Source: Leminorella richardii (GTDB lineage: Bacteria > Pseudomonadota > Gammaproteobacteria > Enterobacterales > Enterobacteriaceae). From it: a DNA stretch of 64,000 bases. The stretch is from positions 799,501-863,500 of the forward strand of contig NZ_LS483470.1 in NCBI RefSeq assembly GCF_900478135.1, written 5' to 3'. How positions within the stretch are numbered: the stretch's first letter is position 1; every line of letters begins with the position of its first letter. Position numbers and translations under genes: made by a program. This document shows, piece by piece, positions 17,822-26,765 of this stretch. Below the pieces are notes generated by a model. That model saw only the letters and a program-made list of their open reading frames with translations, was not told where the DNA came from and did not search any database.

Positions 17822-20467
17822 ATGACCACACGACACGGACGCACAGCGGCCAGAACAACAATAAAAACCACGGTGACCGCAGCGGGCACGCTGTCTCTTC
17901 TAGCCTCGTCACTGCTTATCGCCTTCACCTCCAGCGCCTGGGCACAGGAGAGCGACAGCGACAGCGAGTTTGAAAGCATTTTCCTGCGCAAGGACAAAAA
18001 CGGCGCTTCGCCGGACATCTTTCTCTACAAAAACGCCATCGCCCCCGGTATCAAGCGCGTCGAAGTGGTGGTCAACGACCGCGTGGCCGACGTCTATGAC
18101 GTTCACTTTGTTGCCGACGCCCAAAGCGGCACGGTCATCCCCTGCCTCAACCGCAGCCTGTTGAAAGAGGTCGGCATCAAGACCGAGTTGTACGATGACT
18201 GGCAAACGTCGCTGAAAGATTCAGGCTTAGATTCAAACCCGGAGTCAATACCCGCCGTCTGCGACGACCTTGGGGAACGCATTCCCGCCGCCCGGGTATT
18301 CTACGACGACGCCCACCAGCGCCTGCGCCTGACCGTGCCTCAGGAGGCGGTCAACAGCCTGCGCTTTCAGATGATTTCCCCCAAGGAGTGGGACGACGGT
18401 ACGCCCACCCTGCGCACTTCTTATAACGGCTACTTCTACCATTCGCGCCAGAAAAACAGCGGCAATAGTGGCGGCAGCGGCGGGCGGGATATTAACAACA
18501 GCGCCTTCGTCAGCCTGAACAGCACCGCCAGCCTGGGGCCGTGGCGAGTCTACAGTTTCGACACCTTTAACAAGAGTGCCAATCAGGGCTGGAAAACCAA
18601 CCACGACCGGCTGTACGCCGAAAGAAACATTGCCGCCCTGCACTCAAAAGTCTCGGCGGGGGATATTTATACCTACACGCCGAGCAATATCATGGGGGTT
18701 ATTCCCCTGCGGGGCTTTACCCTTCGCACCAACGAACGCATGCTGCTGGAGTCCCAGTTTACCTACGCGCCGGTGATACGCGGCACTGCCCGCACCAACG
18801 CCCGCCTGGTGGTGCGCCAGCGGGGCAACATCATCTACAGCCGCACCCTGACCCCGGGGCCGTTCGCCATTGACGACGTCTATACCGGTCAGGTGGGTGC
18901 TGACCTCGACGTGACGGTAGAAGAGACTGACGGCAGCGAGCAGACGTTTTCGGTGCCCTATACTTCACTGCCCAATATGATACGCCCCGGCGCCTTTCGC
19001 TACAGCCTGTCGGTGGGGGAGTACCGCGACGACCAGGCGGACAAGCCGATAATGGGGGCGCTGAGCGTTGAGCGGGGGTTTGAAGCTTTTACCCTGAACG
19101 TCTCAGGATTAGGGTCGGACAGCTACCAGTCGCTGGCCGCGGGGGCGGCCTGGAACATCGGCAACATCGGCGCCTTCTCGCTGGACGTCGCTCAGGCCAG
19201 ATACGTCTATGACCGGGTCAACGGCCTGTATGACAAAGAGACCAGGAACGGCACTGCCGTGCGCCTGCTGTACGCCAAGCAGTTTGATACTACCGATACC
19301 GGCCTGCGTATCCTCGGCTACCAGTACCGCTCCGAGCACTTTCTGTCGTTCTCCGAGTTCAACAGCCGCAACTACCACCGGGGCGAGCGCTATGACAGCG
19401 ACTACGAGGACGGCGACAGTCTGTGGAACAAGCGTCGCCGCAGCCGCCTTGAGGTTAACGTCAACCAGGGGATGCAGGAGTACGGCAACCTCTACCTGAC
19501 CCTGAGTCAGGACCGCTACTACGGCACGTCGGAGAAATCCACCTCGGCGTCCGGCGGCTACGGCTTTCTGATTGGGCCTGCCAACGTCAGCCTGTCCTAC
19601 ACCTACAGCAAAAACGGCAAAGGGGACAACGACAACTCGCTTAACCTCGGGGTCAGCATTCCCCTGCGCTGGGGCGAGCGGGAGCGCAACTACAACTCGG
19701 TCAACTACAACCTGACCCGCAACCGGGACAACCGCTACAGCCAGTCGGTCGGGATATCGGGCAGCCAGCAGGACAGTCCGCTGTCCTACAGCCTGAACGT
19801 GCAGAAGGACTACAAAGACAAGTTCAGCGAATCCGCCTCGCTGGGCTACAACGCCAACCTGGCCACCCTGAACACGTCGGTCAGCCACAGCAGCCATTCA
19901 GACCAGTTTTCTGCCGGGATGGCCGGCGGGCTGGTGCTGTACAAGGGCGGCGTCATTCTGGCGCCGAGAATGGGCGACACCATTGCCATTATCGAAACGC
20001 CCGGGGCGTCCGACATCGGCGTGTCGGGTAGCCAGAACAAGACCGACTACTTTGGTCGGGCGGTGGTCAACTACCTGAGCCCGTACCGCTACAACACCGT
20101 GAGTTTAGACACCACCAACGCCCCCACCACGGAGCTGAAGGAGTCCAGCCGCAAGGTGGTGCCAACGGAAGGGGCGGCGGTACTGCTGCGCTTTGCCACC
20201 CGCGTTGGTCGCAGAGCCATGGTGATTGTGCAGGGGCCGCACGGTGTGCCGGTGGGCGCCATTGTGACGGTAGACGGGCAGGACGAAGAGGCGGGCATTG
20301 TCGGCAACGGCGGGCTGGCCTACCTGACGGGACTGGACGCGCGGCGGGACGAGACGCTGACGGTGTCCTGGGGACGAGACCAGCAGTGCCGGTTTACCCT
20401 GCCGAAGCTGCCGGAGGGGGACAGCGAGTCCCAGTGGCACACCAAAATCCCGGTGGACTGCCGCTAG
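17822..20467 (+). CDS. Fimbrial outer-membrane usher (FimD/PapC family)
   Basis: Outer-membrane assembly platform that takes chaperone-pilin complexes and secretes the growing fimbria. 881 residues: signal peptide ending at SSAWAQES, N-terminal domain that binds chaperone-subunit complexes, a 24-strand barrel with a plug domain (TYAPVIRGTARTNARLVVRQRGNIIYSRTLTPGPFAIDDV) and C-terminal domains ending in a disulfide pair (CRFTLPKL....IPVDCR). The ATG at 17822 follows GGGAG at 17804-17808. The DNA is visibly more GC-rich than the flanks. Followed 58 bases later by the chaperone gene. Confidence 0.92.
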   Translation: MTTRHGRTAARTTIKTTVTAAGTLSLLASSLLIAFTSSAWAQESDSDSEFESIFLRKDKNGASPDIFLYKNAIAPGIKRVEVVVNDRVADVYDVHFVADAQSGTVIPCLNRSLLKEVGIKTELYDDWQTSLKDSGLDSNPESIPAVCDDLGERIPAARVFYDDAHQRLRLTVPQEAVNSLRFQMISPKEWDDGTPTLRTSYNGYFYHSRQKNSGNSGGSGGRDINNSAFVSLNSTASLGPWRVYSFDTFNKSANQGWKTNHDRLYAERNIAALHSKVSAGDIYTYTPSNIMGVIPLRGFTLRTNERMLLESQFTYAPVIRGTARTNARLVVRQRGNIIYSRTLTPGPFAIDDVYTGQVGADLDVTVEETDGSEQTFSVPYTSLPNMIRPGAFRYSLSVGEYRDDQADKPIMGALSVERGFEAFTLNVSGLGSDSYQSLAAGAAWNIGNIGAFSLDVAQARYVYDRVNGLYDKETRNGTAVRLLYAKQFDTTDTGLRILGYQYRSEHFLSFSEFNSRNYHRGERYDSDYEDGDSLWNKRRRSRLEVNVNQGMQEYGNLYLTLSQDRYYGTSEKSTSASGGYGFLIGPANVSLSYTYSKNGKGDNDNSLNLGVSIPLRWGERERNYNSVNYNLTRNRDNRYSQSVGISGSQQDSPLSYSLNVQKDYKDKFSESASLGYNANLATLNTSVSHSSHSDQFSAGMAGGLVLYKGGVILAPRMGDTIAIIETPGASDIGVSGSQNKTDYFGRAVVNYLSPYRYNTVSLDTTNAPTTELKESSRKVVPTEGAAVLLRFATRVGRRAMVIVQGPHGVPVGAIVTVDGQDEEAGIVGNGGLAYLTGLDARRDETLTVSWGRDQQCRFTLPKLPEGDSESQWHTKIPVDCR

Positions 20468-20525
20468 TTTATCGATTTACACAACGAACAACGCCATAAA
20501 GAACAGACGTAAAGGAAACGCGAAC

Positions 20526-21278
20526 ATGACGCTTTTGACCCACCTGAAAACTTTCAAGCGCGGTGCGCTGGTTGCCTCAGCGCTAGGAATCACCCTGCTG
20601 TCAGCCCAGACCTACGGCGCTGTGCGCCCGCAGCTGACCCGAATAGTCGCCTACGCCGAGGACAAGGAAACGCCCATCGAGGTGGTGAACGAAAGTCAGG
20701 AGACCTACCTCATCCAGTCGTGGCTGGAAGACCTGAAGGGCAACGAGAACGGTCTGCCGCTGGTGCTGACGCCACCGGTAATGAAAATCGGCGGCAAGCA
20801 GGAGGGCAAGCTGCGCTTAGTCGTGCTGCCGGGGGAAATCCCGCAGGACCGGGAATCGGTGTACTGGCTGTCGATACAGGAAATCCCGCCCAAGGCCAAG
20901 GACGGGGGCGACAACAAGCTGGTGCTGGCTATCCGCAGTCGGCTGAAGGTGTTTGTGCGCCCGAAAGGATTGGACGGCACGAAGGCGTCGGACGCGGTGA
21001 AGTCATTGAGCTGGTCGGTGGAGCGCGAGGGTGGCGAGGTGTGGCTGAAGGCCACCAACCCCACGCCGTACCACGTGAGCTTCGGCAAGCTGGAGCTTAA
21101 GGCCGGCGGTGCGAAAGGTATAACGCTGGAAGACAAAATCCAGATGCCGCCGCCGATGGGCAGCCAGCGCTACGCGGTGCCGAAGAGCCTCAGGGGCAAG
21201 TCGGTGACGTTAACCTACAGCGGGGTGAACGACTACGGCGGTGAGACTGAGGTGTTGAGTACGGGGGTGAAATTGTGA
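20526..21278 (+). CDS. Periplasmic fimbrial chaperone (FimC/PapD family)
   Basis: Two-immunoglobulin-domain chaperone that completes pilin folds in the periplasm. 250 residues with a signal peptide (SALGITLLSAQTYGA), the edge strand VRPQLTRIVAYAEDKETPIEVVNES with conserved arginine, YLIQSWLED, VYWLSIQEIPP and IRSRLKVFVRPKGL, all marks of the PapD family. AAAGGA before the ATG. Its stop codon overlaps the GTG start of the adhesin (GTGA at 21275-21278), so the two are translationally coupled. Confidence 0.92.
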   Translation: MTLLTHLKTFKRGALVASALGITLLSAQTYGAVRPQLTRIVAYAEDKETPIEVVNESQETYLIQSWLEDLKGNENGLPLVLTPPVMKIGGKQEGKLRLVVLPGEIPQDRESVYWLSIQEIPPKAKDGGDNKLVLAIRSRLKVFVRPKGLDGTKASDAVKSLSWSVEREGGEVWLKATNPTPYHVSFGKLELKAGGAKGITLEDKIQMPPPMGSQRYAVPKSLRGKSVTLTYSGVNDYGGETEVLSTGVKL

Positions 21279-22660
21279 AATTCAGACATATCATTATCCC
21301 TTTCGTAATGGCTGTTACGTCTCTTATGGGGATGACCGGTAGGTTAAGCGCTCAGACTTATAGTTACAGTTACACTTGGGCTGACCCTAATAACTGTCCA
21401 CAGTTATCTGGCTCAGCTACTGTGCCAAATCCAAATTTCGGAAAAAATGCGGGGTCTTGTACGTTCACATATCCAACCAATAAGCCGTTTACTCAGGCGA
21501 AAACGCTGATTGTCGATAACCATTTACCAACTGGCTCTGTTCTTTACGCCTGGGATTATAATGATTTTCTACCCAACTTTGGCTGGTCCTGCACGAGTTC
21601 GGGAATTAGTCAATGTGCAAATACCGTCAAGTCTAATGCAGGTATAACCACTTTCAATCCTTCATTTTCTCTATCAACAAACCTTGTGCAAAGTGGAACA
21701 CAGCTATCTTCCGGAATCTATAAAACTTCAATAGAGGGGATTGGCGTAAAATTGTATATGAAAGTTTCGGCGAATACTTCGTATGACAGAGGTTCCTGTA
21801 ATTATGGCACGAGTGTTATAAGTACATATGATAATAGTGGATACATAAGTAATCCAATTCCAGGGAATGAAATAGTACTGGGATACAGCAACTCCATTAG
21901 CGCCAATCTAGGTAACCTTACGACATACTGTGTTAATAATACAAACGCCAATGTACCAGCCAGAGTTTTGCATTCATTAAAAGGGCAAGCAAGCTATTCG
22001 ATCAGAGCCGAACTCATAAAAACGGGTGATATTACGTCTTATGGGGCGTTAAGCGTTATAGGGGCTGATGCCGGCACGACAACAGTGACTATAACTGGGC
22101 AGAGTCCAGTCAATCCGGGAGCTTTGCTCAGTGGGAATGCTATCACGATACAACCCGTTGCGTGTCGACTGCGTGGGGCGACGGATTATCAAATAAGTCT
22201 GGGTCGTTGGGTAAATTTGGCGTCGAACTCAGTTCAGCCTAATGTCAGCCTACCTTATACAGGAAATATCGAACCTATCAATCTTAAGCTAGAGTGTTCT
22301 GGTAAGCTCGACAATGTCGAATTCAGCTTCCAGGACACAGGTTCATCCCCCCTTACTAACCGTAATATTAGCCTCTATGACAGTATTGGAGGCCAATCTA
22401 TTGATGGGCTAGAAGTCGAAATGCTCTATAACGACACACGACTGAATGTGCATAAAATAGGGGAAGCCGTCACCACCTACAAAACTAATACTGGTGCTCA
22501 TGGCAGCATAAAAACCAATACGCAAGACTTCACCTACAACAGCCAAAGCCAGGCTCAGTTCGGCGCCCGCTTTATCCAGCGCAGCGCCATTAAGCGCAAC
22601 GGCGTGGCCTATACCGGGCCCGTTACCGGCAAGGTCAATATGTTCGTGACCTACCATTAG
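21275..22660 (+). CDS. Fimbrial tip adhesin
   Basis: 461 residues, two-domain tip protein. Signal peptide ending near GRLSAQ, an N-terminal lectin-like region with several cysteines, and a C-terminal pilin domain (from about residue 280) ending in GKVNMFVTYH, the donor-strand-accepting end. GTG start at 21275 overlapping the chaperone stop. Base composition changes inside the gene: the receptor-binding part is clearly AT-richer than the usher and chaperone genes, and GC content rises again in the last 150 bases. This fits exchange of the receptor domain by recombination. No closer match to FimH or PapG is evident, so ligand is unknown. Confidence 0.82.
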   Translation: MKFRHIIIPFVMAVTSLMGMTGRLSAQTYSYSYTWADPNNCPQLSGSATVPNPNFGKNAGSCTFTYPTNKPFTQAKTLIVDNHLPTGSVLYAWDYNDFLPNFGWSCTSSGISQCANTVKSNAGITTFNPSFSLSTNLVQSGTQLSSGIYKTSIEGIGVKLYMKVSANTSYDRGSCNYGTSVISTYDNSGYISNPIPGNEIVLGYSNSISANLGNLTTYCVNNTNANVPARVLHSLKGQASYSIRAELIKTGDITSYGALSVIGADAGTTTVTITGQSPVNPGALLSGNAITIQPVACRLRGATDYQISLGRWVNLASNSVQPNVSLPYTGNIEPINLKLECSGKLDNVEFSFQDTGSSPLTNRNISLYDSIGGQSIDGLEVEMLYNDTRLNVHKIGEAVTTYKTNTGAHGSIKTNTQDFTYNSQSQAQFGARFIQRSAIKRNGVAYTGPVTGKVNMFVTYH

Positions 22661-22669
22661 GTAATACGC

Positions 22670-23782
22670 ATGGCTATGGACAACAGCGACATTCTACCGC
22701 ACGGCCGCTATTCATCATCACGCAATGATGAGATCGATCTGATTGCACTGATCCTGCTGCTGTGGCGCGCGCGGCGGTGGATATTCACCAGTATTGCCTT
22801 GTCGCTCATACTGGCGGCGGGCTACCTGTTCATCACCCCGGCACAGTGGGTCGCCACGTCGTACGTAACGGCTCCTCGCCTCGCGGGATTCAGCGAATAT
22901 CTGGCGCAGCGGCGCGCCGTCTCGCTGGTATTGGATCTCAGCGTGACCCCCGAGGAGATCTCCAGCAGGCTGTTTGGCCACTTTACCGCTACTGCACGCC
23001 GCCCTAACGAAAAGCACGCCTACCTCGCCAGCACCGACTATTTTCAGGCGCAGACTCAGGGGCTGGATGAGAAAGAGACTCGCCGTCGCCTTGAGCTGAT
23101 GGCCGAGCGGGAGCTGCTCGTCATAACGCCGGATGAGAAAAGGCAGATACCGTACTTCGTGATTGAAGCCAGAGCCGACTCGCCGGACACTGCCAGAACG
23201 CTGATGGCGGGCTACGTTGACTATATCAATCACCGAGTGCTCCAGCAGGATGAAGACGAATTCCAAAACCGCGTCGAGGCTCTGGTGGCTGCTCGCCAGA
23301 AGGAACTGGCGGATATCGAGTTCAGCCTGCAAACCCAGCACGATAATCAGCTTAAGGAGCTCAACCGGGCGCTGGACGTCGCCCGGCAGGCGGGGATCAC
23401 CGACTACTACACCCGCTCCGCAGAGCAGGGAGGGACCAAAATCGAGCTGGCCAACAGTGTGCATAAATACATGCTGGGGGAGAACTACCTGAATGCGGAA
23501 ATCAGCGCCCTGAAAAACGGCTCCAGAGTCTATCCGGCTCGCTATCACGATATCCAGCGTGAACTGCACATTTTGGCACCGCTGCTGAAACAGAACGCGA
23601 CGGACAGCGCGCACTGCTACCAGTTTACGCTGGATGCCTCAGTGAAAAAGGAGCGACCGAAAAGCCTGTTGATCCTGATGTTGGCGGTGCTTCTCGGGGG
23701 AATGGTGGGCGTCGGTATTACGCTGGTGCGACACGCGCTGGCACAGTATGACAGCAGGGGGGCTGCAAGCCTGTTGCGCTGA
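22670..23782 (+). CDS. Wzz/FepE-type polysaccharide chain-length determinant-like protein
   Basis: 370-residue inner-membrane protein. N-terminal EIDLIALILLLWRARRW leads into TM1 (about 38-58), a long periplasmic region with coiled-coil character (about 190-300), then a proline-containing run into TM2 (RPKSLLILMLAVLLGGMVGVGITLV). This is the Wzz/PCP layout. It starts 10 bases after the adhesin stop, so it is the last gene of the fimbrial transcript. Wzz proteins set O-antigen or capsule chain length, which is unexpected in a fimbrial operon. It may adjust surface polysaccharide when fimbriae are made (inference). An ATG at 22676 is an alternative start. Confidence 0.75.
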   Translation: MAMDNSDILPHGRYSSSRNDEIDLIALILLLWRARRWIFTSIALSLILAAGYLFITPAQWVATSYVTAPRLAGFSEYLAQRRAVSLVLDLSVTPEEISSRLFGHFTATARRPNEKHAYLASTDYFQAQTQGLDEKETRRRLELMAERELLVITPDEKRQIPYFVIEARADSPDTARTLMAGYVDYINHRVLQQDEDEFQNRVEALVAARQKELADIEFSLQTQHDNQLKELNRALDVARQAGITDYYTRSAEQGGTKIELANSVHKYMLGENYLNAEISALKNGSRVYPARYHDIQRELHILAPLLKQNATDSAHCYQFTLDASVKKERPKSLLILMLAVLLGGMVGVGITLVRHALAQYDSRGAASLLR

Positions 23783-23846
23783 GCAAACGTTGCACAAGGA
23801 ACTATCAAAACAGAGTGGCAGCACTGTCTAAAAGGAGAAATAGGTC

Positions 23847-24077
23847 ATGTTTAATAAGAAAATCCCTTGCCGATACTGCACAAGAACGCATACGGTGAAG
23901 AAGCACGGCACGGCTCGTTCAGGCTACCAGCGATACTGGTGTAATCACTGCCGGCGAACCTTTCAGATGAAGTATATCTATTCGGCCTACCGGCTGTATG
24001 TGGAAGACGCTGAAGTGTTCAAACAGCAACAGGCTCTAGAGCAAGGGCGGAAGGAAACTGAAATATATTCCGCTTAA
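23847..24077 (+). CDS. Stand-alone IS1-InsA-like zinc-ribbon protein, copy 2 of 4
   Basis: 76 residues. CRYC at 8-11 and CNHC at 32-35, with HGTARSGYQRYWCNHC and RRTFQMKYIY, strongly matching the InsA zinc-binding domain pattern. A charged tail (residues 50-76, rich in Glu, Gln and Lys) follows instead of the InsA helix-turn-helix. AAAGGAG at 23831-23837 precedes the ATG. It lies 64 bases after the Wzz-like gene and could be transcribed with the fimbrial operon. It shares HGTARSGYQRY with copy 4 (37145). No transposase partner or inverted repeats seen. A small DNA- or RNA-binding regulator is the working guess. Confidence 0.75.
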   Translation: MFNKKIPCRYCTRTHTVKKHGTARSGYQRYWCNHCRRTFQMKYIYSAYRLYVEDAEVFKQQQALEQGRKETEIYSA

Positions 24078-24364
24078 GCCATCATAACGGTCTGAATGCG
24101 CGTTTAATATTTTTTATATCACGGTGTCTATTTAGCTAAGGCGGCTTTACACATTCTGGACAAACGGCGGGGCCTAAGTCCGTGATAGGATAACTAATGG
24201 CATTTTAAGTGAATAAATATCAATTGGTTATATTTTCTCGGCGTTTTTACGACAAAACAGGATGTTATAGCGGCCTTTTATTTTTTTAGGATCTTTGGGT
24301 GTTACAACGCTTTTATATCGGTCTGTAGTTACAGGGAAAGCGCCGGACGATAGGCGAGAAGACA

Positions 24365-24877
24365 ATGGCCACTACTCTATATTATTGTGATTTAAATGGA
24401 ATTTGTATGTACTCTATCGGAGCTGGAGTGGCTGCGCTGGCGATATTAATAGTACTGGCGCATAAAGGTCTTTTTCAGCAGAAAGGCAAGCGCGGCGGAC
24501 AAAAACAGGCGCCTTCCGATAAGGTTTATTCACTGCAAACCAACGGTCAATCTTATTCCCACGATGAGATAAGCGCTGCCTTAATTAAGGATATTTTAAG
24601 CGGCCTCAGCGCGGACTATTGGGATTTTATCACTATTACTCCCTGTGACCCCATTAACGGCAGCACGTTTATTCAGGTTGGCGCGCCTGATTCAATAACC
24701 CATTTTGACTTGACGGTAGAAGTGGGAGTTAGGGATGAACGCCCCGGCTGTACAATATATAAATACTACACAAAAGACAGAGAGCTTATTCTCCGATTCC
24801 TTCTGGATTACTTTGAGCGGCAAGAAACGCCGGATATTTCCCATTGGGAAAAATATTTTATTGAAATCAAAAAGTAG
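24365..24877 (+). CDS. Hypothetical membrane-anchored protein
   Basis: 170 residues, no family recognised. One N-terminal transmembrane segment (about 15-33, IGAGVAALAILIVLAHKGLF), a basic stop-transfer (KGKRGG), then a soluble cytoplasmic domain with FDLTVEVGV and IYKYYTKDRELILRFLLDYF. The start at 24365 has only a weak ribosome site; an internal ATG at 24407 is possible. It has its own upstream gap of 287 bases in which I see no feature. Confidence 0.55.
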   Translation: MATTLYYCDLNGICMYSIGAGVAALAILIVLAHKGLFQQKGKRGGQKQAPSDKVYSLQTNGQSYSHDEISAALIKDILSGLSADYWDFITITPCDPINGSTFIQVGAPDSITHFDLTVEVGVRDERPGCTIYKYYTKDRELILRFLLDYFERQETPDISHWEKYFIEIKK

Positions 24878-24949
24878 GTAATACAGAAATATTGTGCAGT
24901 GAACGTTGCGACACGCCTTTAATTTAAAAGGATTAATAGGAGACAGAAT

Positions 24950-25024
24950 GTGAGTGACTATCAGTTTACTAAATTCCGCCTAAAGAGATGCGGTTTGCTT
25001 CATTACACCATCAGGGGCGTGTGA
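24950..25024 (+). CDS. Candidate 24-residue leader ORF
   Basis: GTG at 24950 with TAGGAG at 24937-24942; the frame ends with TGA at 25022-25024, one base before the ATG of the next gene. The peptide is basic (KFRLKRCGLLHY). Its placement suggests translational coupling to the 25026 gene. May be chance. Confidence 0.25.
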   Translation: MSDYQFTKFRLKRCGLLHYTIRGV

Positions 25025-25025
25025 A

Positions 25026-25571
25026 ATGATAACTAAAAAACTCGCGTTGACTCACGCTGGTCATCATATTGAGTTCTGTATTGTCTTTAACCCTTTTCGG
25101 CTGGCAAGCCATGAGACACTGTCAGTAGACGGGCAGGTGATTGCCAAATCGGATCCTTCAAGAAACCGAGTGCAGAGCAGGCTCACGGAGGATTACGCCT
25201 TCAAAGGCGTGACTCAGCATATTGTCGCGACATCTGCGCCGATGAAAGGCGGATTAAAACAGGGGCTACAGGTTTACATCGATGGTCAATTTATTGGCGG
25301 AGATAAAGAGCTAGTGATTGCAGAGACTAAAGAGAGCAATCATTCACAGTCTGAGGCGGTTCAAAAAAAGAGCGGTATTCGATCTTTTAGCATCATAAAA
25401 GTATATGGGGTGATTCTACTCATGTTTCTTTTAGCGACGATCAGAAGCGAGGGAACCGGCTTTTTACGCACTATGTACATTGACGATCTTTTCTTTTTTC
25501 TGGCGATCCCCGCGGTTATTACGGCAATGTATTTTGTTGGGATGAGCGTGCTAAAAAGGATATTTAGCTAG
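25026..25571 (+). CDS. Hypothetical membrane protein
   Basis: 181 residues, not recognised. The first 100 residues are soluble and beta-rich (HIEFCIVFNPFRLASHETLSV, LQVYIDGQFIGG), followed by a polar linker and two C-terminal hydrophobic segments (about 124-143 and 155-175). The domain before the linker resembles small beta-sandwich modules found in membrane stress proteins, but I can give no name. It sits 148 bases after the 24365 gene; both may form one unit. Confidence 0.55.
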   Translation: MITKKLALTHAGHHIEFCIVFNPFRLASHETLSVDGQVIAKSDPSRNRVQSRLTEDYAFKGVTQHIVATSAPMKGGLKQGLQVYIDGQFIGGDKELVIAETKESNHSQSEAVQKKSGIRSFSIIKVYGVILLMFLLATIRSEGTGFLRTMYIDDLFFFLAIPAVITAMYFVGMSVLKRIFS

Positions 25572-25589
25572 ACATGGCCGCTTAAATAA

Positions 25590-25605
25590 GGCGCCGCGAG
25601 GCGCC
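25590..25605 (-). terminator. Hairpin between convergent genes
   Basis: GGCGCC (25590-25595), loop GCGA, GGCGCC (25600-25605). On the minus strand it is followed by TTATTTAAG, so it can end the tautomerase transcript; on the plus strand there is no U-run. Confidence 0.5.
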
Positions 25606-25621
25606 CTGAGCCAGATGAGAC

Positions 25622-25831
25622 TTAACCGGCTTCCTGTCTGCGCTGAGTTGTGGTTTTCCCTCCGACGCCCCAGTTATCCATATCTACTTCATCAATAATA
25701 ACGACAGTCGTTGCCGGATTCTTATTCAGCACTCTGACTAACAGGTCAGTGACTCCGCGGATAAGTTCACTTTTTTGCTCAGGCGTCGGCGCTTCCGCAC
25801 CTCCGGTAACTTTTATATTTACGTAGGGCAT
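25622..25831 (-). CDS. 4-oxalocrotonate tautomerase-family protein
   Basis: 69 residues beginning Met-Pro; after Met removal Pro1 is the catalytic base of this superfamily. PYVNIKVTGGAEAPTPEQKSEL and the following helix-strand pattern, ending near DNWGVGGKTTTQRR, are typical of small tautomerases of the 4-OT/DmpI type. Cytosolic hexamer or trimer expected. It is a single gene, convergent with the hypothetical gene to its left, so genomic context gives no substrate. Confidence 0.85.
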   Translation of the reverse strand: MPYVNIKVTGGAEAPTPEQKSELIRGVTDLLVRVLNKNPATTVVIIDEVDMDNWGVGGKTTTQRRQEAG

Positions 25832-26119
25832 TTTTATTCTCCTGATTTATGTATGTGTACTGCCTAATTTAGCGAAAAAAACGTTAACCACAAGTCAATA
25901 ACGCGGTGTGGCATCGAATGTTTTTTACCCGTCAGCCAATACTGACGCCTTGGGCAGAATATTCCATCGCGTTTTCTAACTTTACTCATTGTAGATAAAA
26001 GGCAGGGGCAGCGTGCGTGTTAGGATCCGTCCCGCATGTAGCATCTTTTTTAAAAGCCGCTTTTCCCAGTGGCGAGAATTATTAGGACGATAATTTCTAC
26101 TCTTTCAAGAGGGACCGAG

Positions 26120-26653
26120 ATGAAGATAAGAACGTTATTCAGTGCAGCGCTGGTGCTTTTTACTCTTGTGGGAACCGGCTATGCCGAAGCAAAAACTGAA
26201 AAGGTATTAGGGGGAAAAGCGCGCATCACGCTTCCCAGTGGATATGAGAAATTGTCCAGCAGCGCGCTGAGAAAAGCCTACCCTGGCTCAGATCGGCCAA
26301 AAGAGGCCTGGTATCTGGACGGCCAAGGCGGTAAAGCGCTGATTTCGTTTAGCGTGTTTGAAATGAGAGGACAAAAAATTAACGAGTCGCATCTGGCAAC
26401 GATAGCCGATGGGATGAGAGAAGAGCTTGAACCCTACTCGCCGACGATGCGAGAGGGGAGAGTCAACGGCCGCAAAGTCGTATGGCTAGAGGTAAAGGCG
26501 CCGAGTGGACGAGGATCTGAAAGGAAGAACATGGTGATGCTAGTCTCTGCGTTTCAGGGGAAAATGCTGGTTACGTCGCTGATGATCGATAAAGATAATA
26601 ACGGTAGGCACCTCAGAGCGGGCAAGAGCGCATTGGGCACGCTGTCCTATTAG
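26120..26653 (+). CDS. Secreted protein of unknown function, paralogue of the lipoprotein at 9183-9752
   Basis: 177 residues with a Sec signal peptide (MKIRTLFSAALVLFTLVGTG, cleavage near YAEA-KT) and no lipobox. The mature sequence aligns with the 9183 lipoprotein: GGKARITLPSGYEKL / GKACITLSGEF, RPKEAWY / RPTEAWY, GRVNGRKVVWLEV / GKVNGKKVVFLEM, MLVTSLMI / LLITTFSM. One member is thus periplasmic and the other lipid-anchored. Start at 26120 with AGAGGG at 26108-26113; the frame extends upstream to 26069 without a ribosome site. Function unknown. Ends before a bidirectional terminator. Confidence 0.75.
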   Translation: MKIRTLFSAALVLFTLVGTGYAEAKTEKVLGGKARITLPSGYEKLSSSALRKAYPGSDRPKEAWYLDGQGGKALISFSVFEMRGQKINESHLATIADGMREELEPYSPTMREGRVNGRKVVWLEVKAPSGRGSERKNMVMLVSAFQGKMLVTSLMIDKDNNGRHLRAGKSALGTLSY

Positions 26654-26702
26654 CTATAGCGCCTGAAAGAGCCCGAAATCGCGTCCGTCGCGAAATAAAC
26701 AG

Positions 26703-26740
26703 AAAGGCCGCGACCCAAAATATGGTGGGTCGTGGCCTTT
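26703..26740. terminator. Bidirectional terminator
   Basis: Long stem AAAGGCC-CGACCCA (26703-26717) with TGGGTCG-GGCCTTT (26726-26740), one mismatch, between the convergent 26120 and zraP-like genes. Confidence 0.85.
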
Positions 26741-26765
26741 TAGGCTTAGATTGAATGTAAAAGAA

